DNA from: Calothrix sp. PCC 6303
GTDB taxonomy: Bacteria; Cyanobacteriota; Cyanobacteriia; Cyanobacteriales; Nostocaceae
Assembly: GCF_000317435.1 (NCBI RefSeq)
Contig: NC_019751.1
Span: 682,001 to 746,000, forward strand
Direction of reading: 5' to 3'
DNA length: 64,000 bases
Below are positions 26,717 to 35,731 of this stretch, in pieces. The notes below the pieces were generated by a model. It made no database searches. It was not told where the DNA came from and saw only the letters and a list, made by a program, of their open reading frames with translations. The position numbers and the translations under genes are program-made. How positions within the stretch are numbered: the first letter of the stretch is position 1; each line of letters begins with the position of its first letter.

Positions 26717-28009
26717 ATGTCTGTAAATTCGACAGACGCTTTAAAAAATCGGTTGATGATGGTGAGCGCAATAGTTGCAATTTCACCAGCATTATTTTTT
26801 TTAGCATTTTCGCGCAACGAAAACTTAACGGCACGGGAGCGAATTGAATCCACAAAGGGTGCATTAGGTATAAGCGCGACATTCTTTTTGGGAATGGCTG
26901 TGATGGTGAATGCCTATTATCGGGCAAAGCAGGTAGAAGCTGCAAACCAAAACGCTAATGCATTAGCAGTCAATAACCAATTAACAAGGGAAAAACTGAT
27001 CAGCGATCGCTTAATGACAGCAACCACCCAATTAGGTCACAATAACGTTGCAACCAGAACCGGAGCAATCTTTATCTTAGAACGGGTTGCACAGGAATCA
27101 CCCCAGGAATATTGGACAGTGATGGAGATTATCACCGCTTTTGTGCGGGAAAATGCCGTCAATGCCGAAGCTAAAAGACTTCGCACCGATATTCAAGCAG
27201 CACTTACCGTTATTTCCCGTCGCAACTCCCAAAAAGACAAACCACACCAAAAACTAGATTTACGCAACACTGACATTCCCCGTGCAGACTTGCGTGGTGC
27301 TAATCTCCAACAAATGGACTTAAGGGGTGCTAATCTCTGCGGTGCAGATTTACGGGGGGCTGATCTTTGTCGCACCGACCTAGATAATAGTCAGTTAGTT
27401 GGTTCTATTCTTTACGAAGCTAATTTGCACCAAGCAAACCTGCGCGCTGCTAACTTAAGTACGGCTAATCTCAACCATGCTTGGATTTGTGCTGCAAACC
27501 TCCAATCTGCCAACCTAACTGGCGCCAGTTTGCGAGGTGCTAATTTATCTGGGGCAAACCTCTACAAAACCAACTTGACGGGGGTAAATCTCAAACTTGC
27601 CAATTTGACACGGGCAAAATTATTCCTTGCCAACCTCGAAGGTGCAAAGCTAGGAAAAGCAAATCTCTGCAACACAGGTTTAATTGGGGCAAACCTCAAC
27701 GGGGCAAACCTCAACGGGGCAAATCTCCAGGGTGCTAACTTAAATGCAGCAAAACTCCAGCAATCAGAAGCATTTTTTGCTAACTTCACAACAGCCAGTT
27801 TACAGGAAGCTGATTTGAGAGGCGCAAATTTCATGGGTAGCAATATGCAAAAAAGTTTGTTGAATGCAGCTAATTTGGCTAATGCAAATTTGATGGGAAC
27901 TAATTTATCAGGTGCAAATTTGTGTGATGTGATCTGGGATGGTGCCAATTTAACAGGTGTCAAAAATCTAGATTCTGATTTACAACAACTCCAAGTGGCA
28001 AGCAGATAA
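26717..28009 (+). CDS. Membrane-anchored pentapeptide-repeat protein
   Basis: A 430-residue protein. Two N-terminal hydrophobic segments (MMVSAIVAISPALFFLAF and ISATFFLGMAVMVNAYY) precede a helical region (KLISDRLMTATTQLGHNNVA to AALTVISRR) shared by many cyanobacterial and plant chloroplast pentapeptide proteins. From about residue 180 to the end there are some 45 A(D/N)LXX repeats, which fold as a right-handed quadrilateral beta helix. The function of such proteins in cyanobacteria is largely unknown; a scaffold role at a membrane is inferred. I took the ATG at 26717; a TTG at 26699 would add six residues and places GAGG after the start. Confidence 0.87.
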   Translation: MSVNSTDALKNRLMMVSAIVAISPALFFLAFSRNENLTARERIESTKGALGISATFFLGMAVMVNAYYRAKQVEAANQNANALAVNNQLTREKLISDRLMTATTQLGHNNVATRTGAIFILERVAQESPQEYWTVMEIITAFVRENAVNAEAKRLRTDIQAALTVISRRNSQKDKPHQKLDLRNTDIPRADLRGANLQQMDLRGANLCGADLRGADLCRTDLDNSQLVGSILYEANLHQANLRAANLSTANLNHAWICAANLQSANLTGASLRGANLSGANLYKTNLTGVNLKLANLTRAKLFLANLEGAKLGKANLCNTGLIGANLNGANLNGANLQGANLNAAKLQQSEAFFANFTTASLQEADLRGANFMGSNMQKSLLNAANLANANLMGTNLSGANLCDVIWDGANLTGVKNLDSDLQQLQVASR

Positions 28010-29060
28010 GTTAAAATTATGGGTTATCAAAATATTGCATCTACCAATTTTTGACCCCTGGAAGGCGTATACTTTGTATTAAAAAAAGCAACCGTAAATC
28101 TACATATTTTCATATAAATATCATAATTTTCCTCCCAGCTTTACACCTATTTCACAAAATATGTGATAAGTTGAGTTCAGTAGTACATTAAGGTTCCCCA
28201 TTCACGTAGCGCAAAAGTATAGCAGTAAGAGTTAGCGAGTCCACCATGATTATATCGAAAAGCTCTGACAACTACATACAAAAAAGCCGCTACAGCAATA
28301 GAGGGAGCGCTTACTTGTTTGCGCCGATGGTAAACTTCAATGAATTGGCTGAAGTAGGCGAAACTCCACCATAGTATTTATTAATACACATACATAGTGT
28401 CAGCTTATACACGGGAATTGGAATTTATTCTTCTCGCATGTAGTTAATTATCAATACATTCTAGGGTAGCTCAGGTTTTTCTTAGCTATGTTTGCCCCAT
28501 AAAATAAAAAAGCTCAGTTATGAGACTGGATATGGAATTAAGTTTCGATAAAATTCCCATATCATAATTGAATTTTCTAAAAATGGATCACCTGCTAATT
28601 AGTAAACTTAGTTATTTACGAATACGAGATTGATATAAGGAAAGACCTAACTAAACAAGTACAATTTGGCATAAATAAACTTATCTTCAGAAGTGACTAA
28701 AAAGCTAATTTGATAAGTGGTTCACCATCTGTATTTTTTACTTCTACTGATTGTATTAGTATGCTTCCAATGCTTCACTGTCTTAAAGCAATATAGGAAC
28801 ATAAAGAAGATAAGGTTAGAAAGTTTTTTCCTGATGAACTAAAGCTAGCTATCCTAACTAGTTAAGTTCAGACTCTGCGGTGAGAACTGATCCAGTAAAA
28901 GTGATTATTTTGATTTAGCAGCTATTAAAAAATATTTTTTGAAAATTCAAATCAAGTTAGCTTAACTCTTAATCATTATAGATTCCCCGTGTAGCCTTCA
29001 TTAGAAGTCTTCATAGTCTATCTTCGTGAAAACTAATTCAATGATTAGAGGTATAAAAAT
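28010..29060. other. Gene-poor 1-kb region
   Basis: About 1050 AT-rich bases without a supported gene. On the minus strand at about 28185-28387 a stop-to-stop frame of roughly 65 codons lacks a plausible start and resembles no family I recognise; it may be debris. The last 100 bases should carry the promoter of the acyltransferase pair. Confidence 0.45.
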
Positions 29061-29756
29061 ATGCAATTTAAACGATTAAAAGAAGTAACCTTAACTACTT
29101 TTTTTGGTAATATTCCAACTCTTTTTTTTGGTGTAAAGTTACGAAATTTGATCTACAAGACTTTATTTAGACGAATAGGTAGGTCTGTATATATCCAAAA
29201 TGGAGTCGATTTTATTGCCTGTGAATCGATTGAGATTGGCAATGGTGTCCACATTTTTAAAAATGCTCGTCTTGATGCAAAGGGAAATATCAATAATCAA
29301 ATCATTATCGGGGATGGGGTTGCTCTGGAGCAAGGTGTAAACATTGGTGCTTTAAATGATACTTCTATCCACATAGATAACAATACATTCATTGGTAATA
29401 ACGTTTGTATAGCTGGTCCTGGAAACCTGGTAATTGGCAAGAACTGCCTAATTGCAGCTAACTGTGGAATATTTGCCAATAACCATATATTTTCAGATCC
29501 AACAATTGCAATTGCTGCACAAGGGGTAACTCGTGTGGGAATTACCATTGAAGATGATTGCTGGTTAGGACATGCTGTCACTGTTCTAGATGGTGTCACT
29601 ATCGGGAAAGGAAGTGTCATTGGTGCTGGTTCAGTTGTCACCAAAAATATTCCCCCTTACTCAGTTGCTATTGGAGTCCCAGCAAAAGTTATTAAAAAGC
29701 GCATAAATTCGGGAAAGGAAGTAAGTAATACTCAACGAAATTTGTTTGTTGTTTAA
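29061..29756 (+). CDS. Hexapeptide (left-handed beta-helix) acyltransferase
   Basis: A 231-residue protein with a helical N-terminus (FKRLKEVTLTTFFGNIPTLF) then repeated hexapeptides: ESIEIGNGVHIFKNARLDAK, IIIGDGVALEQGVNIGAL, TFIGNNVCIAGPGNLVIGKN, CLIAANCGIFANNHIFSD, VTVLDGVTIGKGSVIGAGSV. NNHIFSD holds the catalytic-type histidine of maltose/galactoside acetyltransferase-like enzymes. It likely O-acetylates a sugar from acetyl-CoA. The next gene is a paralogue 49 bases downstream. Being near the polysaccharide cluster suggests glycan decoration, which is inference. Confidence 0.85.
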   Translation: MQFKRLKEVTLTTFFGNIPTLFFGVKLRNLIYKTLFRRIGRSVYIQNGVDFIACESIEIGNGVHIFKNARLDAKGNINNQIIIGDGVALEQGVNIGALNDTSIHIDNNTFIGNNVCIAGPGNLVIGKNCLIAANCGIFANNHIFSDPTIAIAAQGVTRVGITIEDDCWLGHAVTVLDGVTIGKGSVIGAGSVVTKNIPPYSVAIGVPAKVIKKRINSGKEVSNTQRNLFVV

Positions 29757-29805
29757 GGATATTCATCAAGCTAATTAAAACTGCATTCACCAGGGAATTT
29801 TTACT

Positions 29806-30498
29806 ATGTTCAAGTTACAGCGCTTAATAACAATTGTTTTGACAACTTTACTAGCCTCTATACCTTCAAAAGCTATTGGTTCAAATTTAAGAACTTTACT
29901 ATACCCTTTAGTTTTTCGTCGTATTGGAAAGCATGTATTTATCCAGGATGGAATTGAATTTATCAGTCCCGAAAATATAGAACTGGGTAATCATGTCAGA
30001 TTACATCGAGGTACATATATTAATGCAAATGGAAATAAAAATAATCAAATCTACTTAGCAGATGGAGTGCAATTTGAACAAGGTGTGAATATTACAGCTT
30101 TAAACAACACTAAAATTCTGATTGATGAATCAACTTTTCTGGGTCCCTATGTTTGTATCGCAGGTCCTGGAAACATCAAAATTGGTAAGAATTGTTTAAT
30201 AGCAGCTAACTGTGGAATATTTGCCAATAACCATATATTTTCAGATTTAACAGTAGATATTGCCGCACAAGACGTAACTCGTGAGGGAATTACTATTGAA
30301 GATGGTTGTTGGTTGGGACATGGTGTCACCATCCTTGATGGAGTAACTATTGGGAGAGGAAGCGTAATTGGTGCAGGTTCGGTTGTCACCAAAAATATCC
30401 CCCCTTATTCAGTTGCTGTGGGAGTCCCTGCAAAAGTTATTAAAAGTCGTAAAGGTGAAAAAACTCTCAACATCACACAAGAGCAAATCGTAACTTGA
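29806..30498 (+). CDS. Hexapeptide acyltransferase, tandem paralogue
   Basis: A 230-residue paralogue of the preceding gene. The blocks CLIAANCGIFANNHIFSD, GITIEDGCWLGHGVTILDGV and VIGAGSVVTKNIPPYSVAVG are nearly identical, while the N-terminal third and strand turns are more diverged (GNHVRLHRGTYINANGNKNN). The catalytic NNHIFSD region is retained. The pair arose by tandem duplication and probably works on different acceptor sugars. It is followed by a small conserved gene and an acyltransferase-3 on the same strand, making a four-gene acylation-related run. Confidence 0.85.
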   Translation: MFKLQRLITIVLTTLLASIPSKAIGSNLRTLLYPLVFRRIGKHVFIQDGIEFISPENIELGNHVRLHRGTYINANGNKNNQIYLADGVQFEQGVNITALNNTKILIDESTFLGPYVCIAGPGNIKIGKNCLIAANCGIFANNHIFSDLTVDIAAQDVTREGITIEDGCWLGHGVTILDGVTIGRGSVIGAGSVVTKNIPPYSVAVGVPAKVIKSRKGEKTLNITQEQIVT

Positions 30499-30559
30499 TG
30501 AAACAGATTGTTGGAAAAAATAATATTTGAATCTGATTATTTCAATGGAGAACAAAGCT

Positions 30560-30841
30560 ATGAATATATACTTTCCGGAATCAAGTAAGATTAGTCAATG
30601 GACAGAGTGGCATTTGACTACAAAAGGATGGCAACGAGGTTCTCAACTGCACGAATCGGATGATGAAATTAGGGAAATAGAGATTGCTTTAGATAGGGTT
30701 CTAACTTGTAGGTATCACGAAAACGTTACTATTAACTCTATCTGGATGCAGAAACATATTAATGAAATCTGGAAAGATTCGGATCAGAAAATAGTTGATG
30801 AGATGCTAGAAAAGTTTGGTGATTGTCCACAAATGCTCTAA
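30560..30841 (+). CDS. Small conserved hypothetical protein
   Basis: A 93-residue protein, MNIYFPESSKISQWTEWHLT, with a Trp-rich N-terminal half and an acidic helical C-terminus (DQKIVDEMLEKFGDCPQML). I know no function; I think similar small proteins exist in other cyanobacteria. I chose the ATG at 30560 since GGAG (30547-30550) lies 9 bases ahead; the ATG at 30545 overlaps that site. No signal or membrane segment. It sits between acyltransferase genes on the same strand. Confidence 0.55.
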   Translation: MNIYFPESSKISQWTEWHLTTKGWQRGSQLHESDDEIREIEIALDRVLTCRYHENVTINSIWMQKHINEIWKDSDQKIVDEMLEKFGDCPQML

Positions 30842-30933
30842 TTAAGCACATTCTCGCAACAACTGCATTCTCTAAATGTAATTGTTGCGAAAAATTAGAT
30901 AAGTTGGGATGTATCTAATCCTTATAAATATAA

Positions 30934-32109
30934 ATGAATAAATTTGAAAATAAACCTGTTTTAAATAGAATTCATCTGCAATATTTAGATGGATTGCGTG
31001 GACTTGCTGCATTGTATGTAGTGCTGGTTCATATTGAACCAGAGATAGGTTTAAAATTACCTTTATTCTGGTTTTGGTTTCAAAAAATTCTGAGATACGG
31101 TGCATTTGCTGTTGTAATTTTCATTGTTCTATCTGGTTACGTCTTAATGCTACCCGTATCACGTTCTCACGATGGTCATATTAACGGTAGCATCGGGGAT
31201 TATCTCAAAAGGCGATCGCGTCGGATACTCCCCCCTTACTATGCGGCTTTAGCTTTGTCTCTACTAGTATCCTTGGGAGTATTTATACTGGAAAGATTTA
31301 CTAGCTTCCAATGGAATGAAATAGCAGGTAAGGGGGCATTTTCCCCCAAATTTTCACTTATCGATGTTATTTCTCATCTACTACTGCTGCACAACCTGAG
31401 TCCTGAAACCTTGATGACTATCAATTCACCTATGTGGAGTGTAGCTACAGAGTGGCAAATCTACTTTATTTTTCCCTTGCTGCTGCTACCATTGTGGAGA
31501 CGTTTTGGTCTACTAGCAGTTACAGTTGTATCCTTTATCATTGGATTACTACCTGTGTACTTACTCAATGGATTCCTAGAATCTGCTTCACCCTGGTTTC
31601 TGGGAATCTTTGCTTTGGGGATGGTTGCATCAGAAATTGGTTTCTCCCAAAAAAGTCAATTGGTAGCAATGAGGGATCATTTTCCTTGGGCTATACTAAG
31701 TATTTTATTTACACTCATTGCCTTCATTACTGAGTGGAGAACGCTGGGATTACATATCTGGATTGGTCAAAGTTTTCTAGGTTTGGCAGGTGGTTGCTTA
31801 TTCATCTACTGTACCAAGTTTGTCATGGATACTAAAAAAATATCTTGGTTCCTGAATCTATTTGAACATCCATTAGCTGTTATCTTAGGAAAAATTTCGT
31901 ATAGTTTATATCTTACCCACGGAGTTGTGCAAGTATTAATACGTTACTGTCTATTTAACTTCCAATTATCTGCTGGGCTATTTGCAACTGCATCCTATAT
32001 ATTAGGAACAATTGCCTCATTAGCTTTTGCTTATGTTTTTTACATCTATTTTGAAAGACCTTTTATCTCGGCTTTTGGGAAGAACTACCACAAAATTAGT
32101 TCTACTTAA
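30934..32109 (+). CDS. Acyltransferase-3 (OafA/NodX-type) membrane protein
   Basis: A 391-residue protein with about ten membrane helices and the family start IHLQYLDGLRGLAALYVVLVH, whose final His is the proposed catalytic residue. GDYLKRRSRRILPPYYAAL is the second conserved block, and MWSVATEWQIYFIFPLLLLP is the third. Members O-acetylate surface polysaccharides or sugars, moving the acyl group across the membrane. Together with the two hexapeptide acyltransferases upstream it suggests modification of the glycan made by the nearby cluster. Confidence 0.87.
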   Translation: MNKFENKPVLNRIHLQYLDGLRGLAALYVVLVHIEPEIGLKLPLFWFWFQKILRYGAFAVVIFIVLSGYVLMLPVSRSHDGHINGSIGDYLKRRSRRILPPYYAALALSLLVSLGVFILERFTSFQWNEIAGKGAFSPKFSLIDVISHLLLLHNLSPETLMTINSPMWSVATEWQIYFIFPLLLLPLWRRFGLLAVTVVSFIIGLLPVYLLNGFLESASPWFLGIFALGMVASEIGFSQKSQLVAMRDHFPWAILSILFTLIAFITEWRTLGLHIWIGQSFLGLAGGCLFIYCTKFVMDTKKISWFLNLFEHPLAVILGKISYSLYLTHGVVQVLIRYCLFNFQLSAGLFATASYILGTIASLAFAYVFYIYFERPFISAFGKNYHKISST

Positions 32110-32340
32110 AGTAGTTAAAATAGTTGCAAGTTATTAACCGAGAATCTATAGTTAAGTCCAATCATCCCGCATTTATGCAATGCCGGAAAGTTCCCAGTAT
32201 ATGCTTGGTGCGGGTAGGTATGTATCCAATGAAGTGGATTTTTAATTTTGCTAGACTAAGCGTAGACCTTCAAATATTAGTCCTACCTACTATTTTTTGT
32301 GCCTAGAATATATTTAGGACAAGTCTATTATATTTTATAT

Positions 32341-32754
32341 CTAGTCAATCAACCATTGCTCAATTAAATACCACACCGATGTCATCCAGAAAATACTAAA
32401 AGTTATCAACCATAAACCAATTATTGACAAAAATCTTAACAACCAATGATTGTTATTCAGCGACCATTTACGGGTAAAAACTAAAGTAATATTAGTAGAT
32501 ACTAGTAATCCTAAAACATTAGCAGCAAAAAACCAATGTTTTTCACCTAAACCTTGTAACCAAGGTATTAATGAGCCTGCATTGCCACTATCGGATTGAA
32601 AACTGATATCTCTTAGTGGCGAAACTAAATAAGCAAAAGTTCCACACAAAGCAACTAAAAGCACTGAAAAGGCAAGACTAATAACCGATGAATACCTAAT
32701 ACGTTCAAAAAACACAACAAAGTCTCCTGAAATTCCTTGTTTTCCACTATTCAT
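32341..32754 (-). CDS. Small membrane protein downstream of the K+ channel
   Basis: A 137-residue protein with three membrane segments (about residues 24-45, 72-94 and 103-130): VISLAFSVLLVALCGTFAYL, HWFFAANVLGLLVSTNITLV, and FLSIIGLWLITFSIFWMTSV. I do not recognise the family. I chose the ATG at 32754 (MNSGKQGISGDFVVFFERIR); a longer frame would overlap the channel gene. It begins 37 bases after the channel stop on the same strand and is probably co-transcribed, so it may be a channel partner (inference). Confidence 0.6.
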   Translation of the reverse strand: MNSGKQGISGDFVVFFERIRYSSVISLAFSVLLVALCGTFAYLVSPLRDISFQSDSGNAGSLIPWLQGLGEKHWFFAANVLGLLVSTNITLVFTRKWSLNNNHWLLRFLSIIGLWLITFSIFWMTSVWYLIEQWLID

Positions 32755-32791
32755 GCAATAACTTATACGCCAGGATAAGTAAACACTTGTA

Positions 32792-33697
32792 TTACAAATC
32801 TTTAGAAGATGGAATGACATCATGAAAATGAGAATAATTAATGCAGCGTTTACCATCCCGCTGTTTGGATAAAATATCCACAAACTTCATATTCCACAGA
32901 ATTTCTTCTGCAATAAAAGAATGACGTGCATGAATCGTTTGTGATACTGTTTCGTCGATTCCTGTCAAAGTTACTAAAATTTCCACTTCATTCTCAATTA
33001 TCTTTTCTAAATTCATCCCATAAAGTGGACTGGCTTGATCAATTTGATGCATTACCATCCAAGAAAGAGCAAAAACTGGCGAATTGCTTCTCACTAAAGG
33101 CATGTCATAAAATCTTCGCATAATGTTACCTTCTTTCGATACTTCTGTACGCACTAAGGTTAGGCGAATTTGGGCTTCTAAAATCCAGTTTTGGCGTTCA
33201 TTTCCCACACGAAATATCAAACTCTCCACACCATCATAGGGAGTAATGACCGCGACATTGCTAAACATTACCCGTGCTTTTGGTAAAGATATTCTGGCAA
33301 ACATCAAACCAGTTGCCATAGCCAGTCCCAATAACCCTAATAATGATTCAATAGTTACTAAAAAATTGGCATAATAGGTTTTAGGATACATTGCTCCATA
33401 ACCAATTGATGCCATTGTTTGTACACTGAAGAAAAAGGCATCAAAAAAGTTTCCTGGTTTAGCATTTTCAATCCCGTCTCCCCCACAGAGATAAGCTAGT
33501 GCAAATAAAGCATTAGCAACCAAGTATCCGCAAGTGATCAGTAAAATAAACTTATGCCATTGTATTCGGATAAGCACATGATACAAATCCCCCCAGTAGG
33601 AACTTGGTAAACCTTTCCGAACAACATTAAAGCCTCCATCAGGACGAACGATTCGGTTTGTCGTGACTTGACGAGATTTGATGAACATCTGTTTCAA
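32792..33697 (-). CDS. Inward-rectifier-type potassium channel (KirBac-like)
   Basis: A 301-residue channel: an N-terminal slide-helix region (SSYWGDLYHVLIRIQWHKFI), outer helix, pore helix plus filter (FFFSVQTMASIGYGAM, with the GYG selectivity filter), and inner helix (VTIESLLGLLGLAMATGLMF). The C-terminal half is an immunoglobulin-like Kir cytoplasmic domain (RVGNERQNWILEAQIRLTLV, SWMVMHQIDQASPLYG, VTLTGIDETVSQTIHARHSF). It should form K+-selective tetramers gated by lipid or ligand. The length matches KirBac1.1-type proteins, whose structure shows the same order. A small membrane gene follows. Confidence 0.9.
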   Translation of the reverse strand: MKQMFIKSRQVTTNRIVRPDGGFNVVRKGLPSSYWGDLYHVLIRIQWHKFILLITCGYLVANALFALAYLCGGDGIENAKPGNFFDAFFFSVQTMASIGYGAMYPKTYYANFLVTIESLLGLLGLAMATGLMFARISLPKARVMFSNVAVITPYDGVESLIFRVGNERQNWILEAQIRLTLVRTEVSKEGNIMRRFYDMPLVRSNSPVFALSWMVMHQIDQASPLYGMNLEKIIENEVEILVTLTGIDETVSQTIHARHSFIAEEILWNMKFVDILSKQRDGKRCINYSHFHDVIPSSKDL

Positions 33698-33786
33698 CTC
33701 TGTTTGTTTGTAATTTAGTTGCCATATTGGGTAATTATATACAGATGAGTTGAAATTCTTATAAGGTTATGAGTTGTTGTTTTTAA

Positions 33787-34162
33787 ATAATTGATCTTGT
33801 AGACTTGCAAAATTTGTTAGCCAGGATTATTTCGCAGCAGAAAGTGTCATTAACATTTGCAAATACAACTGATAAACGTTTGCTGAATCTTGTTGCAACC
33901 ATGACACCAAAAAATGTTTTGTAAACTTCTTCACTACTGAAGAGTACCTTCATCAAATTGGCGATGAATACCTTAGCAATCAAGTTTTGGGCATGTCAGC
34001 TGCTACTAAAGAACATAAACTTATAGCCGGGAGTCTTTGCTTAGGTTTGCGAAGCTTGCGCGACGTAAGTCGTTCACATTTACGATGTAATACCTATAGC
34101 GTTTTCATAGCTGATCTGAAAATGAGAATACAGTTAGCCAATAAAAAAAAGTATATTTTATG
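33787..34162 (+). pseudogene. Frameshifted remnant of an unknown gene
   Basis: A stop-bounded frame reads IIDLVDLQNLLARIISQQKV and then FANTTDKRLLNLVATMTPKN before ending at a TAA. Adding one T in the TTTT run near 33919 rejoins it to a second frame, VNFFTTEEYLHQIGDEYLSN followed by QVLGMSAATKEHKL. The protein-like continuity across a single-base loss argues for a decayed gene rather than chance. The 3' part runs into a 32-base repeat (34049-34080), which also occurs at 53011-53042. I do not recognise the family. Confidence 0.35.
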
Positions 34163-34272
34163 ATCTCGATGTCACCATCAGATGCGACCCCAACGAAACC
34201 TACAGATTTTGATAAATTCCGCCTCAAAACAACATAAACTTTTGGTGTTGAACTAGGAGATAGGAGATTAAC

Positions 34273-35031
34273 ATGTCCAAGTTTATGTTTGTAACCGATT
34301 TAGACAACACACTTGTCAATCACAACACGAGCAATGATCATGATTTGAAGATACTCAATCAACAACTCACCCACTACCGCACCGAGTTTGGAGCCAAAAT
34401 TGTTTATGCCACTGGTCGTTCACCTAAGTTATACAGCGAGTTGGCAGCAGAAAAACAGCTAATTACACCGGACGCTCTAGTTCTTTCTGTTGGTACGGAG
34501 ATTTATCTAGATGGTGATAATACTCCAGATAAATCTTGGGCTGAAATTTTACAAACTGGCTGGAATCGAGAAAAGGTGATACAAATAACTAGTGGAATTG
34601 CTGAGTTAAAACCGCAACCAGATTCTGAGCAGAGAGCATTTAAGGTAAGTTTTTTCTTGGAAAAAGGGGATTCTGAAAAAATTTTGCAAAAACTTGATAC
34701 AGAGTTGCAAAAATGTGGTTTAAATATAAAGTTAATCTACAGTAGCGAAATTGACCTTGATATTATACCTCAAAACAGCGACAAAGGTCAGGCGATGAAG
34801 TTTCTACGTCAACAGTGGAAATTTGTAGCTGAACAAACAGTTGTCTGTGGCGATTCTGGTAATGATATTGCTCTATTCACATCTGGAGATGAACGAGGAA
34901 TAATTGTGGGCAATGCTCGTCCAGAATTACTTGAGTGGCACAATGAAAATCCTACTGAAAACCGTTACCTGGCGAAGAATATTTGTTCAGCAGGAATTTT
35001 GGAAGGTTTGAAACATTTTGGTTTCTTATAA
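34273..35031 (+). CDS. spp: Sucrose-phosphate phosphatase
   Basis: A 252-residue HAD-superfamily phosphatase. Motif I is DLDNTL (nucleophile Asp9, acid Asp11), motif II includes YATGRSP, then the [15 protein letters not shown] lysine block, and motif IV is [13 protein letters not shown]. These match cyanobacterial/plant sucrose-phosphate phosphatase, which hydrolyses sucrose-6-phosphate to sucrose, a compatible solute and heterocyst carbon carrier. Sucrose-phosphate synthase is not in this window. GGAG lies 12-13 bases before the ATG. The stop overlaps the ruvA start by one base (TAATG), giving translational coupling. Confidence 0.85.
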   Translation: MSKFMFVTDLDNTLVNHNTSNDHDLKILNQQLTHYRTEFGAKIVYATGRSPKLYSELAAEKQLITPDALVLSVGTEIYLDGDNTPDKSWAEILQTGWNREKVIQITSGIAELKPQPDSEQRAFKVSFFLEKGDSEKILQKLDTELQKCGLNIKLIYSSEIDLDIIPQNSDKGQAMKFLRQQWKFVAEQTVVCGDSGNDIALFTSGDERGIIVGNARPELLEWHNENPTENRYLAKNICSAGILEGLKHFGFL

Positions 35032-35660
35032 TGATTAGTTATCTTAAAGGAATTATTGCTGGGATTCAAAGTAGTGGTAATCGTCATACCCTCACCTTGG
35101 AAGTGAACGGTATGGGTTATGATTTGCAGGTTCCCGGAAAGTTGGCAACACATTTACCTGGTTCTGGGGAAACTGTCCAAGTTTTTACCCATTACCAAGT
35201 TCGTGAGGAAATTCCCCTTTTATACGGTTTTGGCTCACCTTCGGAACGAGACTTATTTCGGCACCTTTTGGCTGTTAGTGGCATTGGTGCAGCTTTAGCG
35301 ATCGCATTACTGGATACGCTGGAGGTACCGGAGTTAGTACAGGCAATTGTCACAAACAATGTGCAATTACTGATCCAAGCACCAGGAGTCGGCAAGAAGA
35401 CGGGTGAACGCATCTGTTTGGAACTGAAGAGTAAACTTATTGAATGGCGCAAAACAGCGGGGTTCTTCGTCGCTACAGGTGGTCCTGCACCTGGTATCCT
35501 AGATGAAGTTCAAAGTACCCTCTTAGCTTTAGGCTACACCGCTAGTGAAGTTAGTCACGCTCTACATTATGTCAGCGAGGATATTGGTTTACCTAAAGAT
35601 GCTTATGTAGAGGATTGGATTCGCCAATCTATCGCTCACCTGAGTAGCACTGAGGTTTAA
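35031..35660 (+). CDS. ruvA: Holliday junction branch migration protein RuvA
   Basis: A 209-residue RuvA. The N-terminal OB fold ([44 protein letters not shown]) is followed by helix-hairpin-helix motifs ([20 protein letters not shown] and [20 protein letters not shown]) and a C-terminal RuvB-binding domain ([18 protein letters not shown]). It binds Holliday junctions as a tetramer and loads RuvB for branch migration in recombinational repair. The ATG at 35031 fits family N-termini and overlaps the spp stop; a longer frame reading back into spp is a shadow. Confidence 0.95.
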   Translation: MISYLKGIIAGIQSSGNRHTLTLEVNGMGYDLQVPGKLATHLPGSGETVQVFTHYQVREEIPLLYGFGSPSERDLFRHLLAVSGIGAALAIALLDTLEVPELVQAIVTNNVQLLIQAPGVGKKTGERICLELKSKLIEWRKTAGFFVATGGPAPGILDEVQSTLLALGYTASEVSHALHYVSEDIGLPKDAYVEDWIRQSIAHLSSTEV

Positions 35661-35731
35661 GGTATGTGAAAATTTTGAGTGATTTCACTACTTTCAACAC
35701 TGACTTGAATTTTATTTAATTCCCCAACACC

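Noticed and set aside
27562-27963. A long open frame antisense to the pentapeptide repeats
   Set aside because: Periodic codons of the repeat give open antisense frames; the KLAP-type repeat is a shadow.
28185-28387. A stop-to-stop minus-strand frame of about 65 codons in the 1-kb gap
   Set aside because: No start codon in a fitting place, no recognised family and an odd composition; kept only as possible debris.
33783-33983. A minus-strand frame with an ATG start (66 residues)
   Set aside because: Opposite to a better, frameshifted plus-strand reading and resembling no protein.
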